Shown in pieces: positions 19,507 to 28,323 of a DNA stretch of 64,000 nt. Positions within the stretch are counted from its first letter, which is position 1. Each line of letters starts with the position of its first letter. The DNA is from Chaenocephalus aceratus (lineage: Eukaryota; Chordata; Actinopteri; Perciformes; Channichthyidae): assembly GCA_023974075.1 (NCBI GenBank), contig JAMFTG010000188.1:62001-126000 (forward strand), given 5' to 3'. The notes under the pieces were generated by a model. The model ran no database searches and was not told the origin of the DNA. It saw nothing but the letters and a program-made list of their open reading frames with translations. Position numbers and translations under genes: made by a program.

Positions 19507-19608
19507 ATAATAAAAGTAAATAAAAACCCCGTCGGGGATGATAGCAAGTTTCACTTTATATGTCAATATATAAAGTGAAACTTGCTATCATTAATTTACT
19601 TTTATTAT
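19507..19608. repeat. Compound long inverted repeat between TPR and RRM genes
   Basis: Inner arms of 24 bp (19538-19561 and 19568-19591) are perfect complements around a six-base loop. Outer arms of 15 bp (19507-19521 and 19594-19608; ATAATAAAAGTAAAT and its complement) extend the stem. The left side carries an extra 16 bases that can form a small hairpin of its own (CCCCGTCGGGG, 19527-19537). The structure lies downstream of the TPR gene and upstream of the RRM gene, both read on the minus strand. It can serve as terminator for the first, as structured leader for the second, or be a palindromic mobile repeat. Confidence 0.85.
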
Positions 19609-19658
19609 CTCTGTATAGGATTTTATAGTTCAACTCAATAAAAGAAAAGTGCAAAAGA

Positions 19659-20303
19659 TTATAAAGTTTTTAGCCGACTACGTACTTCAATAAAATTTGG
19701 ATTTAGGTTGAGAGCTTTTTCATAGGCTTCTCGTGCCCCAACTTTATTCTTGGCCATTTCGCGAGTAAATCCAAGACGATACCACCAACGAGAGGCATTT
19801 GAGGAATGATGAATGGCTGTTGAGAAGGCAATGTCTGCATGTTCGTAACGTCCTTGACGCAGATAGATTTCGCCCATGTAGTAGTATCCTTTCCCTGTAA
19901 AATTATCTGATGTTCTTAAGGCTGTGTAACGTTGAAGATAAGGAAGAGCTCTTTTACCATCACCTGCAAGGTAGTAAGCCTCCCCAAGACCTTGAATGAT
20001 ACGATAATCATGCTTTGATATTTTTTGAGCTCTTAGGCCAATGATAATGGCATCTTCGTATTTTTCAATGGCAATAAGAGATCGTTGCCAAACGGTATAA
20101 CTATCCATAAGAAGACTCGTATCTTTTGGGTCAAGATTTTTGACATTTTTTTCAGATAAATTGATGGCTTCTGTGTAACGCTGTTCACGGTAGAGAAGGG
20201 ATGCATGGACAATAAGATTTTGAGGATCTGATGTACGTGCAAAAAGAGGTATAATAAGTGTATGGGATAGTAAAAAAAGGGTAAAGAGTAATTTAATTGT
20301 CAT
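19659..20303 (-). CDS. Secreted tetratricopeptide-repeat protein
   Basis: The N-terminus is a signal peptide-like hydrophobic stretch (MTIKLLFTLFLLSHTLIIPL) ending near FAR, after which the rest looks helical. TPR-like units are visible from about residue 28: ASLLYREQRYTEAINL, an AYYLAGDGKRALPYLQ unit (about 112), YYMGEIYLRQGRYEHADIAF (about 143) and REAYEKALNLNPNFIEV at the end. It is probably a periplasmic scaffold. The ATG at 20303 overlaps the bactofilin stop by 11 bases, so the two genes are coupled. Upstream in-frame codons would extend into the bactofilin gene and are not preferred. Confidence 0.8.
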   Translation of the reverse strand: MTIKLLFTLFLLSHTLIIPLFARTSDPQNLIVHASLLYREQRYTEAINLSEKNVKNLDPKDTSLLMDSYTVWQRSLIAIEKYEDAIIIGLRAQKISKHDYRIIQGLGEAYYLAGDGKRALPYLQRYTALRTSDNFTGKGYYYMGEIYLRQGRYEHADIAFSTAIHHSSNASRWWYRLGFTREMAKNKVGAREAYEKALNLNPNFIEVRSRLKTL

Positions 20304-20655
20304 TATTACGCATTTTACATGTTCCGTTGAAATAGCACCCATTTTCAATTACCATCTTACCCGTTATTACATCACCATCAAGGCTTGATTCTGAAGCAAG
20401 TTCTACTCGATTAATAGCATTGATATTTCCTCTGACCTTACCGAGAATGTAAATAGAACCCTGAGAAGCTATATTAGCAACTATTACGGAATTTTTAGCA
20501 ATATGTACATCGCCAATGGTTTCAATAGTTCCAGAGATTTGTCCACAGACATTAAGATTTTTATCCAGTTTGATATCACCTTCAAAGATAAGGTCATCTT
20601 CAATCCAAGTGTCTATTTGATTTCGATCAATTTTCCGTGAATGTATTTCTGCCAT
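20293..20655 (-). CDS. Bactofilin family cytoskeletal protein
   Basis: A small polymer-forming protein with the beta-helical bactofilin (DUF583) core. Residues about 23-115 show the repeating short-turn pattern GDIKLDKNLNVCGQISGTIE, then VHIAKNSVIVANIASQGSIY and LGKVRGNINAINRVELASES, ending in DGDVITGKMVIENGCYFNG. At 120 aa it is typical. Bactofilins form membrane-associated filaments that localise cell-wall or appendage machinery. The downstream TPR protein overlaps it and could be a periplasmic partner (inference). Confidence 0.9.
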   Translation of the reverse strand: MAEIHSRKIDRNQIDTWIEDDLIFEGDIKLDKNLNVCGQISGTIETIGDVHIAKNSVIVANIASQGSIYILGKVRGNINAINRVELASESSLDGDVITGKMVIENGCYFNGTCKMRNNDN

Positions 20656-20958
20656 AAGCTCTGCCCCCGATTTTTACTTGTTTCTTACGCATAGTTATAA
20701 GATTCTCTGAAAAAAGTCAAAAAAAGTCAAGGAAAGTTAGGAGTATACGAAAAGTGTAGTGAAGGTGTACGAAAAGTTAGAGAATTGTGTAAAATAAGAA
20801 TTAGTATTGTGTTACTTAAAAGTTTGATAAAGAAAATGTAAAAATTACGAATTTCGAAAAGCTTCCAGGAATAGGAAGCCGACATTTCAAATACGATGCG
20901 TTTACGTTTGTGAAGTGACAAATTTGATATTGAGAGACATTGGAGGTAGTTGGATCTT
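20656..20958. other. Divergent intergenic region
   Basis: This 303-base region separates the minus-strand bactofilin from the plus-strand NHL/VWA gene. It contains TACGAAAAGT twice (about 20745 and 20769), a third related word ATTTCGAAAAGC, and a short hairpin with GCTTCC/GGAAGC arms (about 20860-20878). No gene is seen. Promoters for both flanking genes should lie here. Confidence 0.5.
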
Positions 20959-23082
20959 ATGTTAATGAGAATGTGTTATTATCTGCTCTTTTATATTTTC
21001 TTTTCTGTTGTAAGTTTTACGGTAATTTCGGCTGCCAATGAGAAGAAATTATTGAGAAATGCTACTTTGGATAATATTAAAGAAGAGATCTTAGCTGAAC
21101 CTCCTGAGCAAACTTTCTTAAAACGTGATAATATCATGGCTTTTGAGGAGTTTTCTTGGGGTGTTCGCGCTTTTCATAATGGATACCATAATGGAGCGCT
21201 TATTAATTTTGAGAAGGCTTTGGCTTATACTCCAAAGAATGCACTGTATCGCACATGGTTAGGTTTTGCCAGTTACTATGCTGGATTAGAGGATTCGGCT
21301 TTGGCACAATGGCAAACCGTTTTACAGCAGGATCCTATTGCAATGTGGCTGCAATCACACATTGATAGTATTCTTTTTCGCAGCAGTCCTTATCGTGATA
21401 ATCTTAATCGCGATGTTTGGGCAGAACGAGGAGAAACAGAGGGTAGATCTGGTAGAGTTGTAAGATTTACTGGACCTACTAGTGTAGCATCTCATTTCAG
21501 CACTGGCGAATCTTATGTAGCCAGTTATGGTGGAAATTCTGTAACAATTCTTGATGTAAATGGCATGCTCGTTGCGCGTCATATGGGTGGACTAGTTCAG
21601 TTTGATGGACCTTGGGACATTATTCCCTTGGAGGATGGACGATTTTTTGTTAGTGAATTTCGCTCCAAGCGCATTAGTTTAATGAGTCAAAGTGGGTTAA
21701 GACTTAAGACGTTTGGTCTTGATATCAAAGAAGGAGGATTAACTAGTCCTCAATACTTAGCTTTAACTGAGGATGGATATCTCTATGTTACTGATTGGGC
21801 TAGTCGTCGCATTGTTAAATATGATTTTAACGGGCGTTTTATTATGAATATTGGATTACCTTCTGAGAAATTTGAAGGTATAGGGCATCCAGGAGGCATT
21901 ACAGTAAGTGATAATGAGCTTTATGTTGTGGATGCAGAGGAAAAACTAATTCGTGTTTTTGATCATTTTGGCAATTATCTTTATAACTTGGGCAAGAAGG
22001 GAGAACTTAAGGCCCCTGAGGGTATACGTTTATATCAAGGACGTTACCTTATAATTGCAGATGGTACACGCATTGTTTTGGGCAATATAAAGGATCGTAC
22101 TTTTATACCTCTGCATAATTTTAATGAAAAAAATAGCAAAATTATGCAAACAGCGTTTGATGCCAATGGAATTCTTGTTGTTGCGGATAATAAAGCGAAT
22201 AGAGTTGTTTATTTAACGCGTCTTTCTAGTCTTTATGGTGGAATCTCTGTTGAGATCCAGCGTATCATGACTGATGCATTCCCAGAAGTAGTTTTAGAAG
22301 TGGCTGTACAGTCGCGTGAAGGTCAATCTCTTAGAGGATTACAAGCATCAAATTTTTTACTTTATGAAAATGAAAGGCATGTAGCTAATCTTAAATTGGG
22401 ATCTTATGATAATCAGCCAGATATTCCTATACAGGCATCTTTAATGATAGAGACTAGTCCCCAGGCCATTCCGATGACAAATCTTTTTTCTGATGCTATA
22501 GAACAATTGATTAAAGTTATGCTTAATGAGGGAGACTTAAATACAATATTTTGGGCTTCTGAAAGTCCGATAGAGGATGCTATTTTTACTGGATATGATG
22601 TGGATGCATGTCAGAAGAAACTTGAAGAATTTCAAAGTGAGAAATGGCGTTTTGATGCGGGTTTGCGCATGGCAGCAAGTTCTTTGTTTCCACGAAAAGG
22701 TAAGCAGGTTGTTTTTTTTGTGACTACAGGCCAGGATAATGGCCTCTCTTATGACCAATATCAGCCTAATGAGTTAGCAACTTATCTCAAGAATAATGGC
22801 ATTATGTTTTTCCCTATTTATGTTAAGCGAGGAGTGCGTAATACTTTTTACGATATGATAGCTAAAGAGACGGGAGGACATAGTATTTATTTGTATCGTC
22901 CTCAGGGGCTCAATGGTATTGCGAAATTTATTAAGAACGTTCCAAGGGGTCTTTATACAGTTGGCTTTACAAGTCGACAGGAAGATGATTTTGGTCGTGC
23001 CTATATTACGAGTGACTTAGAAGTTGTTGTTCAGAAAGAAAGTGGAAAGGCAGTTAGTGGTTATTTTCCTCCTCTACGTTAG
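20959..23082 (+). CDS. Exported TPR / NHL beta-propeller / VWA-like protein
   Basis: A large multidomain secreted protein. The N-terminus is a signal peptide (LLFYIFFSVVSFTVISAA). Residues about 55-125 form a TPR-like helical pair (FHNGYHNGALINFEKALAYT). Residues about 165-430 are repeated NHL/propeller blades (YVTDWASRRIVKYDFNGRF, YVVDAEEKLIRVFDHFGNYL, LVVADNKANRVVYL). Residues about 475-690 resemble a von Willebrand A fold (QVVFFVTTGQDNGLSYDQYQ, NNGIMFFPIYVKRG), but the clear MIDAS DxSxS appears as METSPQ-like, so metal binding is doubtful. ATG 20959 is preferred over an upstream TTG (20950) because GGAGG lies 12 bases before it. It is probably a periplasmic or surface interaction platform; the partner is unknown. 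Confidence 0.8.
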   Translation: MLMRMCYYLLFYIFFSVVSFTVISAANEKKLLRNATLDNIKEEILAEPPEQTFLKRDNIMAFEEFSWGVRAFHNGYHNGALINFEKALAYTPKNALYRTWLGFASYYAGLEDSALAQWQTVLQQDPIAMWLQSHIDSILFRSSPYRDNLNRDVWAERGETEGRSGRVVRFTGPTSVASHFSTGESYVASYGGNSVTILDVNGMLVARHMGGLVQFDGPWDIIPLEDGRFFVSEFRSKRISLMSQSGLRLKTFGLDIKEGGLTSPQYLALTEDGYLYVTDWASRRIVKYDFNGRFIMNIGLPSEKFEGIGHPGGITVSDNELYVVDAEEKLIRVFDHFGNYLYNLGKKGELKAPEGIRLYQGRYLIIADGTRIVLGNIKDRTFIPLHNFNEKNSKIMQTAFDANGILVVADNKANRVVYLTRLSSLYGGISVEIQRIMTDAFPEVVLEVAVQSREGQSLRGLQASNFLLYENERHVANLKLGSYDNQPDIPIQASLMIETSPQAIPMTNLFSDAIEQLIKVMLNEGDLNTIFWASESPIEDAIFTGYDVDACQKKLEEFQSEKWRFDAGLRMAASSLFPRKGKQVVFFVTTGQDNGLSYDQYQPNELATYLKNNGIMFFPIYVKRGVRNTFYDMIAKETGGHSIYLYRPQGLNGIAKFIKNVPRGLYTVGFTSRQEDDFGRAYITSDLEVVVQKESGKAVSGYFPPLR

Positions 23083-24113
23083 AGGAAATAGCCTAAAATC
23101 GTTGTAATGGTATAGATTGAAATTAGAGTTATTCCAAGTTTAATTCCTAGGGTATGTTGTTTTGTGGAATAAGCCGCACATTGGAATATTATTATGGATA
23201 CCAGCATTGCAGGAAAGTAAAGTTTGTAAAAATGAGGAGCTACATGAAAACCTTTGGGTGTTAATGCTAAAGAAAAGCCTATGACGGACAAAATATTAAG
23301 AATATCTGCACCTATAATATTTCCAATAGCGATGTCACTAAATCCTTTACGAGAACTTGTAATAGCAGTTGTAAGTTCAGGCAAACTTGTTCCAAAGGCT
23401 ACAAGTGTTGCACCAATGACGCTTTCTGGAACTTTGAATCGTCTTGCAAATTCAGTGATTGCAGGAATAAGCATGGTACTGGATGCGACAACAAGAACGA
23501 TGCAGAAGAGAAGTTGTAAAAGGATGATAATACTTTTTCCAGCAGGTTGATCTTTTAATATATTTTTAGTTTGTAGTGAAGTCATTTTATCTTTACTGTT
23601 AGATAGGAAATAAATAATATAACACACTAATAATCCTACGAATATCATTCCTACAAATTGGGGAAGATGCCCACCTGAGATGAAGGGGTTTTTTGATTTA
23701 GTAAAACTAAATAAAAAAGCAAAACTAATGAGTAAAATAATTGCGAGAAGTTGAATAGAACCTTGGATTTTAAGAATTTTGCGATCAATGATTATAGGTG
23801 CAATGAGCGCACTTATTCCAAGAATTAATGTACTATCTGTGATCACGGATCCCACGGCATTACCCAGAGCTAATCCAGGATCCCCGCGCCAAGAGGCAAC
23901 CGCAGAGACGCTCAGCTCTGGAAATGTGGTTCCTAAACTGATAATTGTAGAACTAATAAGAACTCTAGGAAGATTCCAATGTAAGCTAAGAATAACAGTT
24001 TTACTCACTAGGAGATCAGCGGACTGTATTAATACAAAAAATCCACATGCAATGGTCCCTATAATAATGAATAAGGAGGAATTTAGCATGAGATTGTCTA
24101 GAAATTGATGCAT
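23079..24113 (-). CDS. Calcium/sodium antiporter (CaCA family)
   Basis: An inner-membrane cation exchanger of the CaCA superfamily (YrbG/CaxA-like). Two inverted alpha repeats are evident: GTTFPELSVSAVASWRGDP (about 62-80) with GNAVGSVITDS, and GTSLPELTTAITSSRKG (about 240-256) with GNIIGADILNIL. Each carries the conserved acidic residue of the ion site. About ten hydrophobic segments span 344 aa. The gene is convergent with the NHL/VWA gene and overlaps its stop by four bases. It diverges from rplY. Ion specificity (Ca2+ against Na+ or K+) is family knowledge, not read from the sequence. Confidence 0.88.
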   Translation of the reverse strand: MHQFLDNLMLNSSLFIIIGTIACGFFVLIQSADLLVSKTVILSLHWNLPRVLISSTIISLGTTFPELSVSAVASWRGDPGLALGNAVGSVITDSTLILGISALIAPIIIDRKILKIQGSIQLLAIILLISFAFLFSFTKSKNPFISGGHLPQFVGMIFVGLLVCYIIYFLSNSKDKMTSLQTKNILKDQPAGKSIIILLQLLFCIVLVVASSTMLIPAITEFARRFKVPESVIGATLVAFGTSLPELTTAITSSRKGFSDIAIGNIIGADILNILSVIGFSLALTPKGFHVAPHFYKLYFPAMLVSIIIFQCAAYSTKQHTLGIKLGITLISIYTITTILGYFL

Positions 24114-24245
24114 AAATCACCTCGCGATGGGTGATTTTAAATCTTTTTTTGTAATCATGCAACAAAAAAATTATGTACAGACAATAAGAAGTAGTCTTGT
24201 TTTAAAAATCAAAAGTATTTTATACTCATTTTATCTTCGGCGCTT

Positions 24246-24266
24246 GTTTCATCATAAGTATGAAAC
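24246..24266. promoter_or_regulatory. Inverted repeat in the rplY leader
   Basis: GTTTCAT and ATGAAAC are perfect 7-bp arms separated by CATAAGT. The repeat sits between a promoter-like TTGTTT...TATACT pair and the rplY ribosome binding site. The words CTTGTTTCAT and AAGTATGAAA also occur in the tig inverted repeat at 6709-6740. Confidence 0.35.
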
Positions 24267-24288
24267 CTTTGATCACTTTGGAGGGATT

Positions 24289-24912
24289 ATGAAGTTGGAA
24301 AGTTCTCAGGTTGAAAAAAAAGAGAAAGTGGTAGATCAGTTAGAGCTTGTAGCACAGCCGCGTACAGAATTTGGAAAGGGCCCTGCAGGTCGTGCACGGC
24401 GTCAAGGCAAGACTCTTGCTATTGTTTATGGAATTTCGGATACCAAACATTTGTTACTTGAAGCGGATGATTTCAAGAAGATTTTTAGTTGTGCTTCTCA
24501 TAATACAATTATTAAGTTAACTCTGGGTTCCTGGAGTTCTGATGTTGTCATTAAGGATTATGATTATAACATTGTTAGGCATGAAATCCGGCATGTGGAT
24601 TTTTATGAGGTACAATGGGCTGACAAGGTTGAAAGTTCTGTGCCTTTACAATTAGTTGGAAAGGCAATTGGCCAAAGAGATGGTGGTCTGGTTAAGCAGA
24701 GTCTTTTTGAAGTTAAGGTGAAGAGTATGCCTATGTTTATTCCTAAAAAAATGGGGATTGATATTACTCAGTTGCGCATTGGTGATGCTTTAGAAGTTAA
24801 GAATATTACTCAAATTGAGAATGTTGAGATTATAAACGGTTCTGATGAACCTGTGGTATGCTTGATTTCACTTAAAGATATGGAGAATAAGGATGAGAAG
24901 GAACAGGAATAG
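24289..24912 (+). CDS. rplY: 50S ribosomal protein L25 (general stress protein Ctc)
   Basis: A 5S rRNA-binding ribosomal protein of the long TL5/CTC type. The N-terminal L25 domain (about 15-110) starts with LVAQPRTEFGKGPAGRARRQG, and the C-terminal beta domain (about 110-195) contains HVDFYEVQ and VPLQLVGKAIGQ. The ATG at 24289 has a GGAGGG site four bases upstream. Longer in-frame extensions to 24127 would run through AT-rich leader sequence and are rejected. It is followed closely by pth, a widespread pairing (Ctc-Pth), then tilS, dnaG and rpoD. Confidence 0.92.
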   Translation: MKLESSQVEKKEKVVDQLELVAQPRTEFGKGPAGRARRQGKTLAIVYGISDTKHLLLEADDFKKIFSCASHNTIIKLTLGSWSSDVVIKDYDYNIVRHEIRHVDFYEVQWADKVESSVPLQLVGKAIGQRDGGLVKQSLFEVKVKSMPMFIPKKMGIDITQLRIGDALEVKNITQIENVEIINGSDEPVVCLISLKDMENKDEKEQE

Positions 24913-24921
24913 TTTTGTCTT

Positions 24922-25503
24922 TTGCCATACTTATTATTGGGATTAGGAAATCCTGGAACTAATTACGAGAAAACGCGCCATAATGCAGGGTATATTTTTG
25001 TAGACAGTTTAATTTCTTTGACTTCGGCAAAGCGCTACTATAGCGAGAATAATTTTCTCATGTGGAAATTTATGTGTGGAGACGAGGATGTCTATCTTGT
25101 TAAACCTTTAACATTTATGAACCTTTCAGGTCTTTGTTTGAATCGCATACTGTTAAAAAGTAAAGCATCTTTAGGGCAGATGTGTGTGATTTGTGATAAT
25201 CTGGATCTTGATTTAGGACGAGCTAAGTTAAAAAGAGGTGGGGGATCAGCTGGGCAAAAAGGACTACAAAATATTATTGATGTTTCTCGCATGCCAGATT
25301 TTTGGAGACTTTATATAGGTATTGGTCGTCCTCAGGAGTTTAGGGATGTGTGTCATTATGTTGTTGGCCGTTTTTCTCAAGATTATGAGATACAGTATTT
25401 CAATTTATGTAAAGAATTGGCCAAGGATTTTTACTTAGGACTTGGGCAAGGCTTTATGCACTTACAGAAAATTATTAATGAAAAATGGAAAAAGATTTCC
25501 TAA
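24922..25503 (+). CDS. pth: Peptidyl-tRNA hydrolase
   Basis: Pth cleaves peptidyl-tRNAs released from stalled ribosomes. Family motifs: LLGLGNPGTNYEKTRHNAGY (residues about 4-23, including the catalytic His in TRHNAG and the conserved Asn), KPLTFMNLSG (about 62) and CDNLDLDLGRAKLKRGGGSAGQKGLQ (about 92-117, cited by position). The length of 193 aa is usual. The start is TTG at 24922, ten bases after the rplY stop. The 3' end overlaps tilS by 19 bases, indicating an operon. Confidence 0.94.
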   Translation: MPYLLLGLGNPGTNYEKTRHNAGYIFVDSLISLTSAKRYYSENNFLMWKFMCGDEDVYLVKPLTFMNLSGLCLNRILLKSKASLGQMCVICDNLDLDLGRAKLKRGGGSAGQKGLQNIIDVSRMPDFWRLYIGIGRPQEFRDVCHYVVGRFSQDYEIQYFNLCKELAKDFYLGLGQGFMHLQKIINEKWKKIS

Positions 25504-26447
25504 CTACCTTACGAAGGCATGGACTTAATTCTCAGGAAACTGTGTTAATTGCGTGCTCAGGAGGCGTGGATAGTGTTGCTATGGTTTTGCTCTTTGTGCA
25601 TACGCGATTGCAGCATGGTCTTCGTCTTGTTTTGGGTCATATTGATCATGGACTGCGTGGGCGCAAAGAGGCTCAGAAAGATCAGAAAATTATTATAGAA
25701 CTTTCAAAAAAATATGCACTTCCTTATGAGATTATGCGATGTAATGTCAACTCTTTGATTGTGCCAGGACAAAGTGTTGAGGCTTTGGCTCGCATCAAGC
25801 GTTATGAGTTATTAAGGGTTTTGACTAAGCAACATCGTTGTGACTATCTTGCCCTTGGTCATACACAAAATGATCATAGCGAGACAGTTTATATGCGTCT
25901 TTTACAGGGCTATGGGCTAGGTGGAATGAGGGGTATTATTGCACAGAAAGAGGACATTATTCGGCCTCTTTTACAGTTTGGCAAGCAAGAATTGTTGGCT
26001 TATCTAAAGAAGTATAGACAAAAGTGGTATGAAGATAGCACGAATACTAAGGATTGTTTTTTAAGAAATCGGCTGAGAAAGGAGATTAAGAAGATTAGGC
26101 TTGTTAATCCTGAATTTGAAAAAAGTCTTTTACATCTTGCCCAGGAAGCTACACGATATAAAGAAATTTATGATTATATTATGAAGGGGTTGATCTCATA
26201 TCAGAAGATGGAAAAAGGTGTTATTGTATATCCTTTGGAGATTTTTCAAAAGCAATTAGCCATTTTTCAACAGGGATTAATTTTTCATTGGTTTAATGAG
26301 CTGATGAGAGGTTTGTGTGATCGAGATTTTCGTTTACCTCGACGTTTTGTTTCCTCTCTAAAGCTAGATAAAGGACCTGTAATTCTTAGGGGTTATGGTA
26401 TTTTACTCAAAAAAATCAAGGAAGAACTTATTGTTACTTATGATTAA
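25485..26447 (+). CDS. tilS: tRNA(Ile)-lysidine synthetase
   Basis: TilS modifies C34 of tRNA-Ile (CAU) to lysidine so that it reads AUA. The N-type ATP pyrophosphatase P-loop is ACSGGVDSVAMVLLF (about residues 23-37). GHIDHGLRGRKEAQKD (about 52) and LALGHTQNDHSETVYMRLLQG (about 124; the HxxDxxET motif) are also typical. At 320 aa it is the short form, lacking an extended C-terminal domain. The start overlaps pth. The window is AT-rich, so AUA codons, and hence this enzyme, should matter. Confidence 0.94.
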   Translation: MEKDFLTTLRRHGLNSQETVLIACSGGVDSVAMVLLFVHTRLQHGLRLVLGHIDHGLRGRKEAQKDQKIIIELSKKYALPYEIMRCNVNSLIVPGQSVEALARIKRYELLRVLTKQHRCDYLALGHTQNDHSETVYMRLLQGYGLGGMRGIIAQKEDIIRPLLQFGKQELLAYLKKYRQKWYEDSTNTKDCFLRNRLRKEIKKIRLVNPEFEKSLLHLAQEATRYKEIYDYIMKGLISYQKMEKGVIVYPLEIFQKQLAIFQQGLIFHWFNELMRGLCDRDFRLPRRFVSSLKLDKGPVILRGYGILLKKIKEELIVTYD

Positions 26448-26485
26448 CTTTTCAGGTTTACTGAACCCAATTCCAAGGTGGATAC

Positions 26486-28321
26486 TTGATCTATGATGGT
26501 TATAGCATGGGCATGATTTCTCCGAATGTGATTAAGAAAATTGAAGAGCAGGTAGATATTGTCGAATTTATCTCTCATTATGTCACTTTTGTACGACGTG
26601 GTGATCGTTATTTGGCATGCTGTCCTTTTCATACTGAAAGAACTCCAAGTTTTAGTGTAAATCCTGCTAGGCAGATCTACTATTGTTTTGGGTGCAAAAA
26701 AAGTGGGAATCTTTTTCAATTTGTTATGGACATGGAAAAACTATCTTTCGTAGATTCAATTCGTTATTTGGCTAACCGTTTAGGGATTCCTATTGAGGAA
26801 GAGAGCTCATCCAATTCTGATAATTATCAGCAAAAAAGTGCATTATTACTTCTTTATCAAAGAATAACAAAAACATTCGAGCATTGTCTCTGGAATACAA
26901 AAGAGGGTGAAAGGGGGTTACAGTATTTAATAGGTAGGGGGCTTTCAGAAAACACAGTTAAGTATTATCATCTTGGCTATACACCGGCGGACAGATTTTT
27001 TCTTTATTCTTTTCTCTCTGGCCACGGATTTAGCAAGGAGATTCTTGAAAAAAGTGGTCTTTTTTTATTAAAATATCCAACTATTTCTTTGTTTTGTAAT
27101 AGGATAGTTTTTCCTATTATGCAGGCAACTGGAGAAATTATAGGTTTTTCAGGTCGAACACTTGTTATTGATGATAATGATAAAAAAACTCCAAAATATT
27201 TAAATACTTCAGATACAATAATTTACAACAAAGGAAAACACTTGTATGGGTTTTTTCAAGCGAAAGGCAGTTTTAAAGAAGAAGGATTTATGCTTTGTGA
27301 AGGAGCTATGGATGTATGCTCGATGTTTGAAATGGGTTATACAAGAGCAGTAGCATCCTTAGGTACGGGATTTACGGAGGAACAAGCAAAACTTTTAAAA
27401 CGCTATACGGACAAAGGCTGTATTATTTTTGACAATGATAGTGCTGGAGAGAAAGCAAAGAAAATAGCTATTCTTCTTTGTACAAAACAGGATCTCAGAG
27501 TTAGTGTTTTTGAACATTGTGAAGAAAAAGACCCTGGGGAAATTTTAGAGAAAAAAAACTTCAAAGGATTGCAAAAATCTCTTGACAATGCTAAAATCCC
27601 CGTTGATTTTCTTGTGGATGTTGCTAGGAGGGGTTTTCCAGATACTAACCTTGGGGCATTTGATATTTGTCAAGCAATTTTTCCTTTTGTTGCTGTGGTT
27701 TCCTCTCCTATTTTGCAAGATGGTGTACTTAGGCACTTGGCTTTAAGGGTTGATTTAAAAGAAGGAGTTGTTTTTGATGAATTTAAAAGGTTTTCTAAGA
27801 AGACCCCCGCTTTTTTGGGGGTATTTGGATTAAACGAGGTTCCAAATTCTAGTAAAAAAAATACTTTAAAGGCTGAGAATGTTCAATTTAGAGGTACTAT
27901 TTATGAGTTATTGGGAATTTTTTTAAAAAATCCAGGGATGTACCACGATATTTCCAAACGTTTAAAAATATCGTGGTTTTATACCAATGAGAGCCGTATG
28001 GTTGTGTCGTATTTAGAAGGGGATTGTTCTATAGATTTTTCACAGTGGATTGCTGAACAAGCTGTTTTTGATGATACTGTAAAACAGTACTTATTGAAGG
28101 AGTTTTGCGGAAGTACAGGTGTTCTTAAGAAAGATATTGAGCTTGTTAATACAATTATTGGACTTCTTGAGTTGAAAAGGTTGGAAGAAAAACGTTTGGA
28201 ACTTGTAGGGCTTATTAGAGATATTGAAGGACGTAATGGGGATGTACATTCAGTTGTGGATCTTGTTGGGGACTATGTGCTTGTTGTCAGAGAATTGCAA
28301 GAATTGAGGGCTGGGCTGTAA
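26486..28321 (+). CDS. dnaG: DNA primase
   Basis: DnaG makes RNA primers at the replication fork. The N-terminal CHC2 zinc finger is intact ([12 protein letters not shown] with CFGC, about residues 47-75). The Toprim domain (about 265-350) has [11 protein letters not shown] and [11 protein letters not shown], holding the catalytic acidic residues, and a C-terminal helicase-interaction domain follows. The length of 611 aa is normal. TTG 26486 follows AAGGTGG closely; ATG 26507 or 26513 ([10 protein letters not shown]) are alternatives. rpoD follows two bases after the stop, as in the classical rpsU-dnaG-rpoD macromolecular-synthesis arrangement. Confidence 0.95.
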   Translation: MIYDGYSMGMISPNVIKKIEEQVDIVEFISHYVTFVRRGDRYLACCPFHTERTPSFSVNPARQIYYCFGCKKSGNLFQFVMDMEKLSFVDSIRYLANRLGIPIEEESSSNSDNYQQKSALLLLYQRITKTFEHCLWNTKEGERGLQYLIGRGLSENTVKYYHLGYTPADRFFLYSFLSGHGFSKEILEKSGLFLLKYPTISLFCNRIVFPIMQATGEIIGFSGRTLVIDDNDKKTPKYLNTSDTIIYNKGKHLYGFFQAKGSFKEEGFMLCEGAMDVCSMFEMGYTRAVASLGTGFTEEQAKLLKRYTDKGCIIFDNDSAGEKAKKIAILLCTKQDLRVSVFEHCEEKDPGEILEKKNFKGLQKSLDNAKIPVDFLVDVARRGFPDTNLGAFDICQAIFPFVAVVSSPILQDGVLRHLALRVDLKEGVVFDEFKRFSKKTPAFLGVFGLNEVPNSSKKNTLKAENVQFRGTIYELLGIFLKNPGMYHDISKRLKISWFYTNESRMVVSYLEGDCSIDFSQWIAEQAVFDDTVKQYLLKEFCGSTGVLKKDIELVNTIIGLLELKRLEEKRLELVGLIRDIEGRNGDVHSVVDLVGDYVLVVRELQELRAGL

Positions 28322-28323
28322 AA

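Noticed and set aside
24127..24288. 54-residue N-terminal extension of L25
   Set aside because: The extension covers a promoter-like region and an inverted repeat, while ATG 24289 has a strong ribosome binding site and the correct family start.
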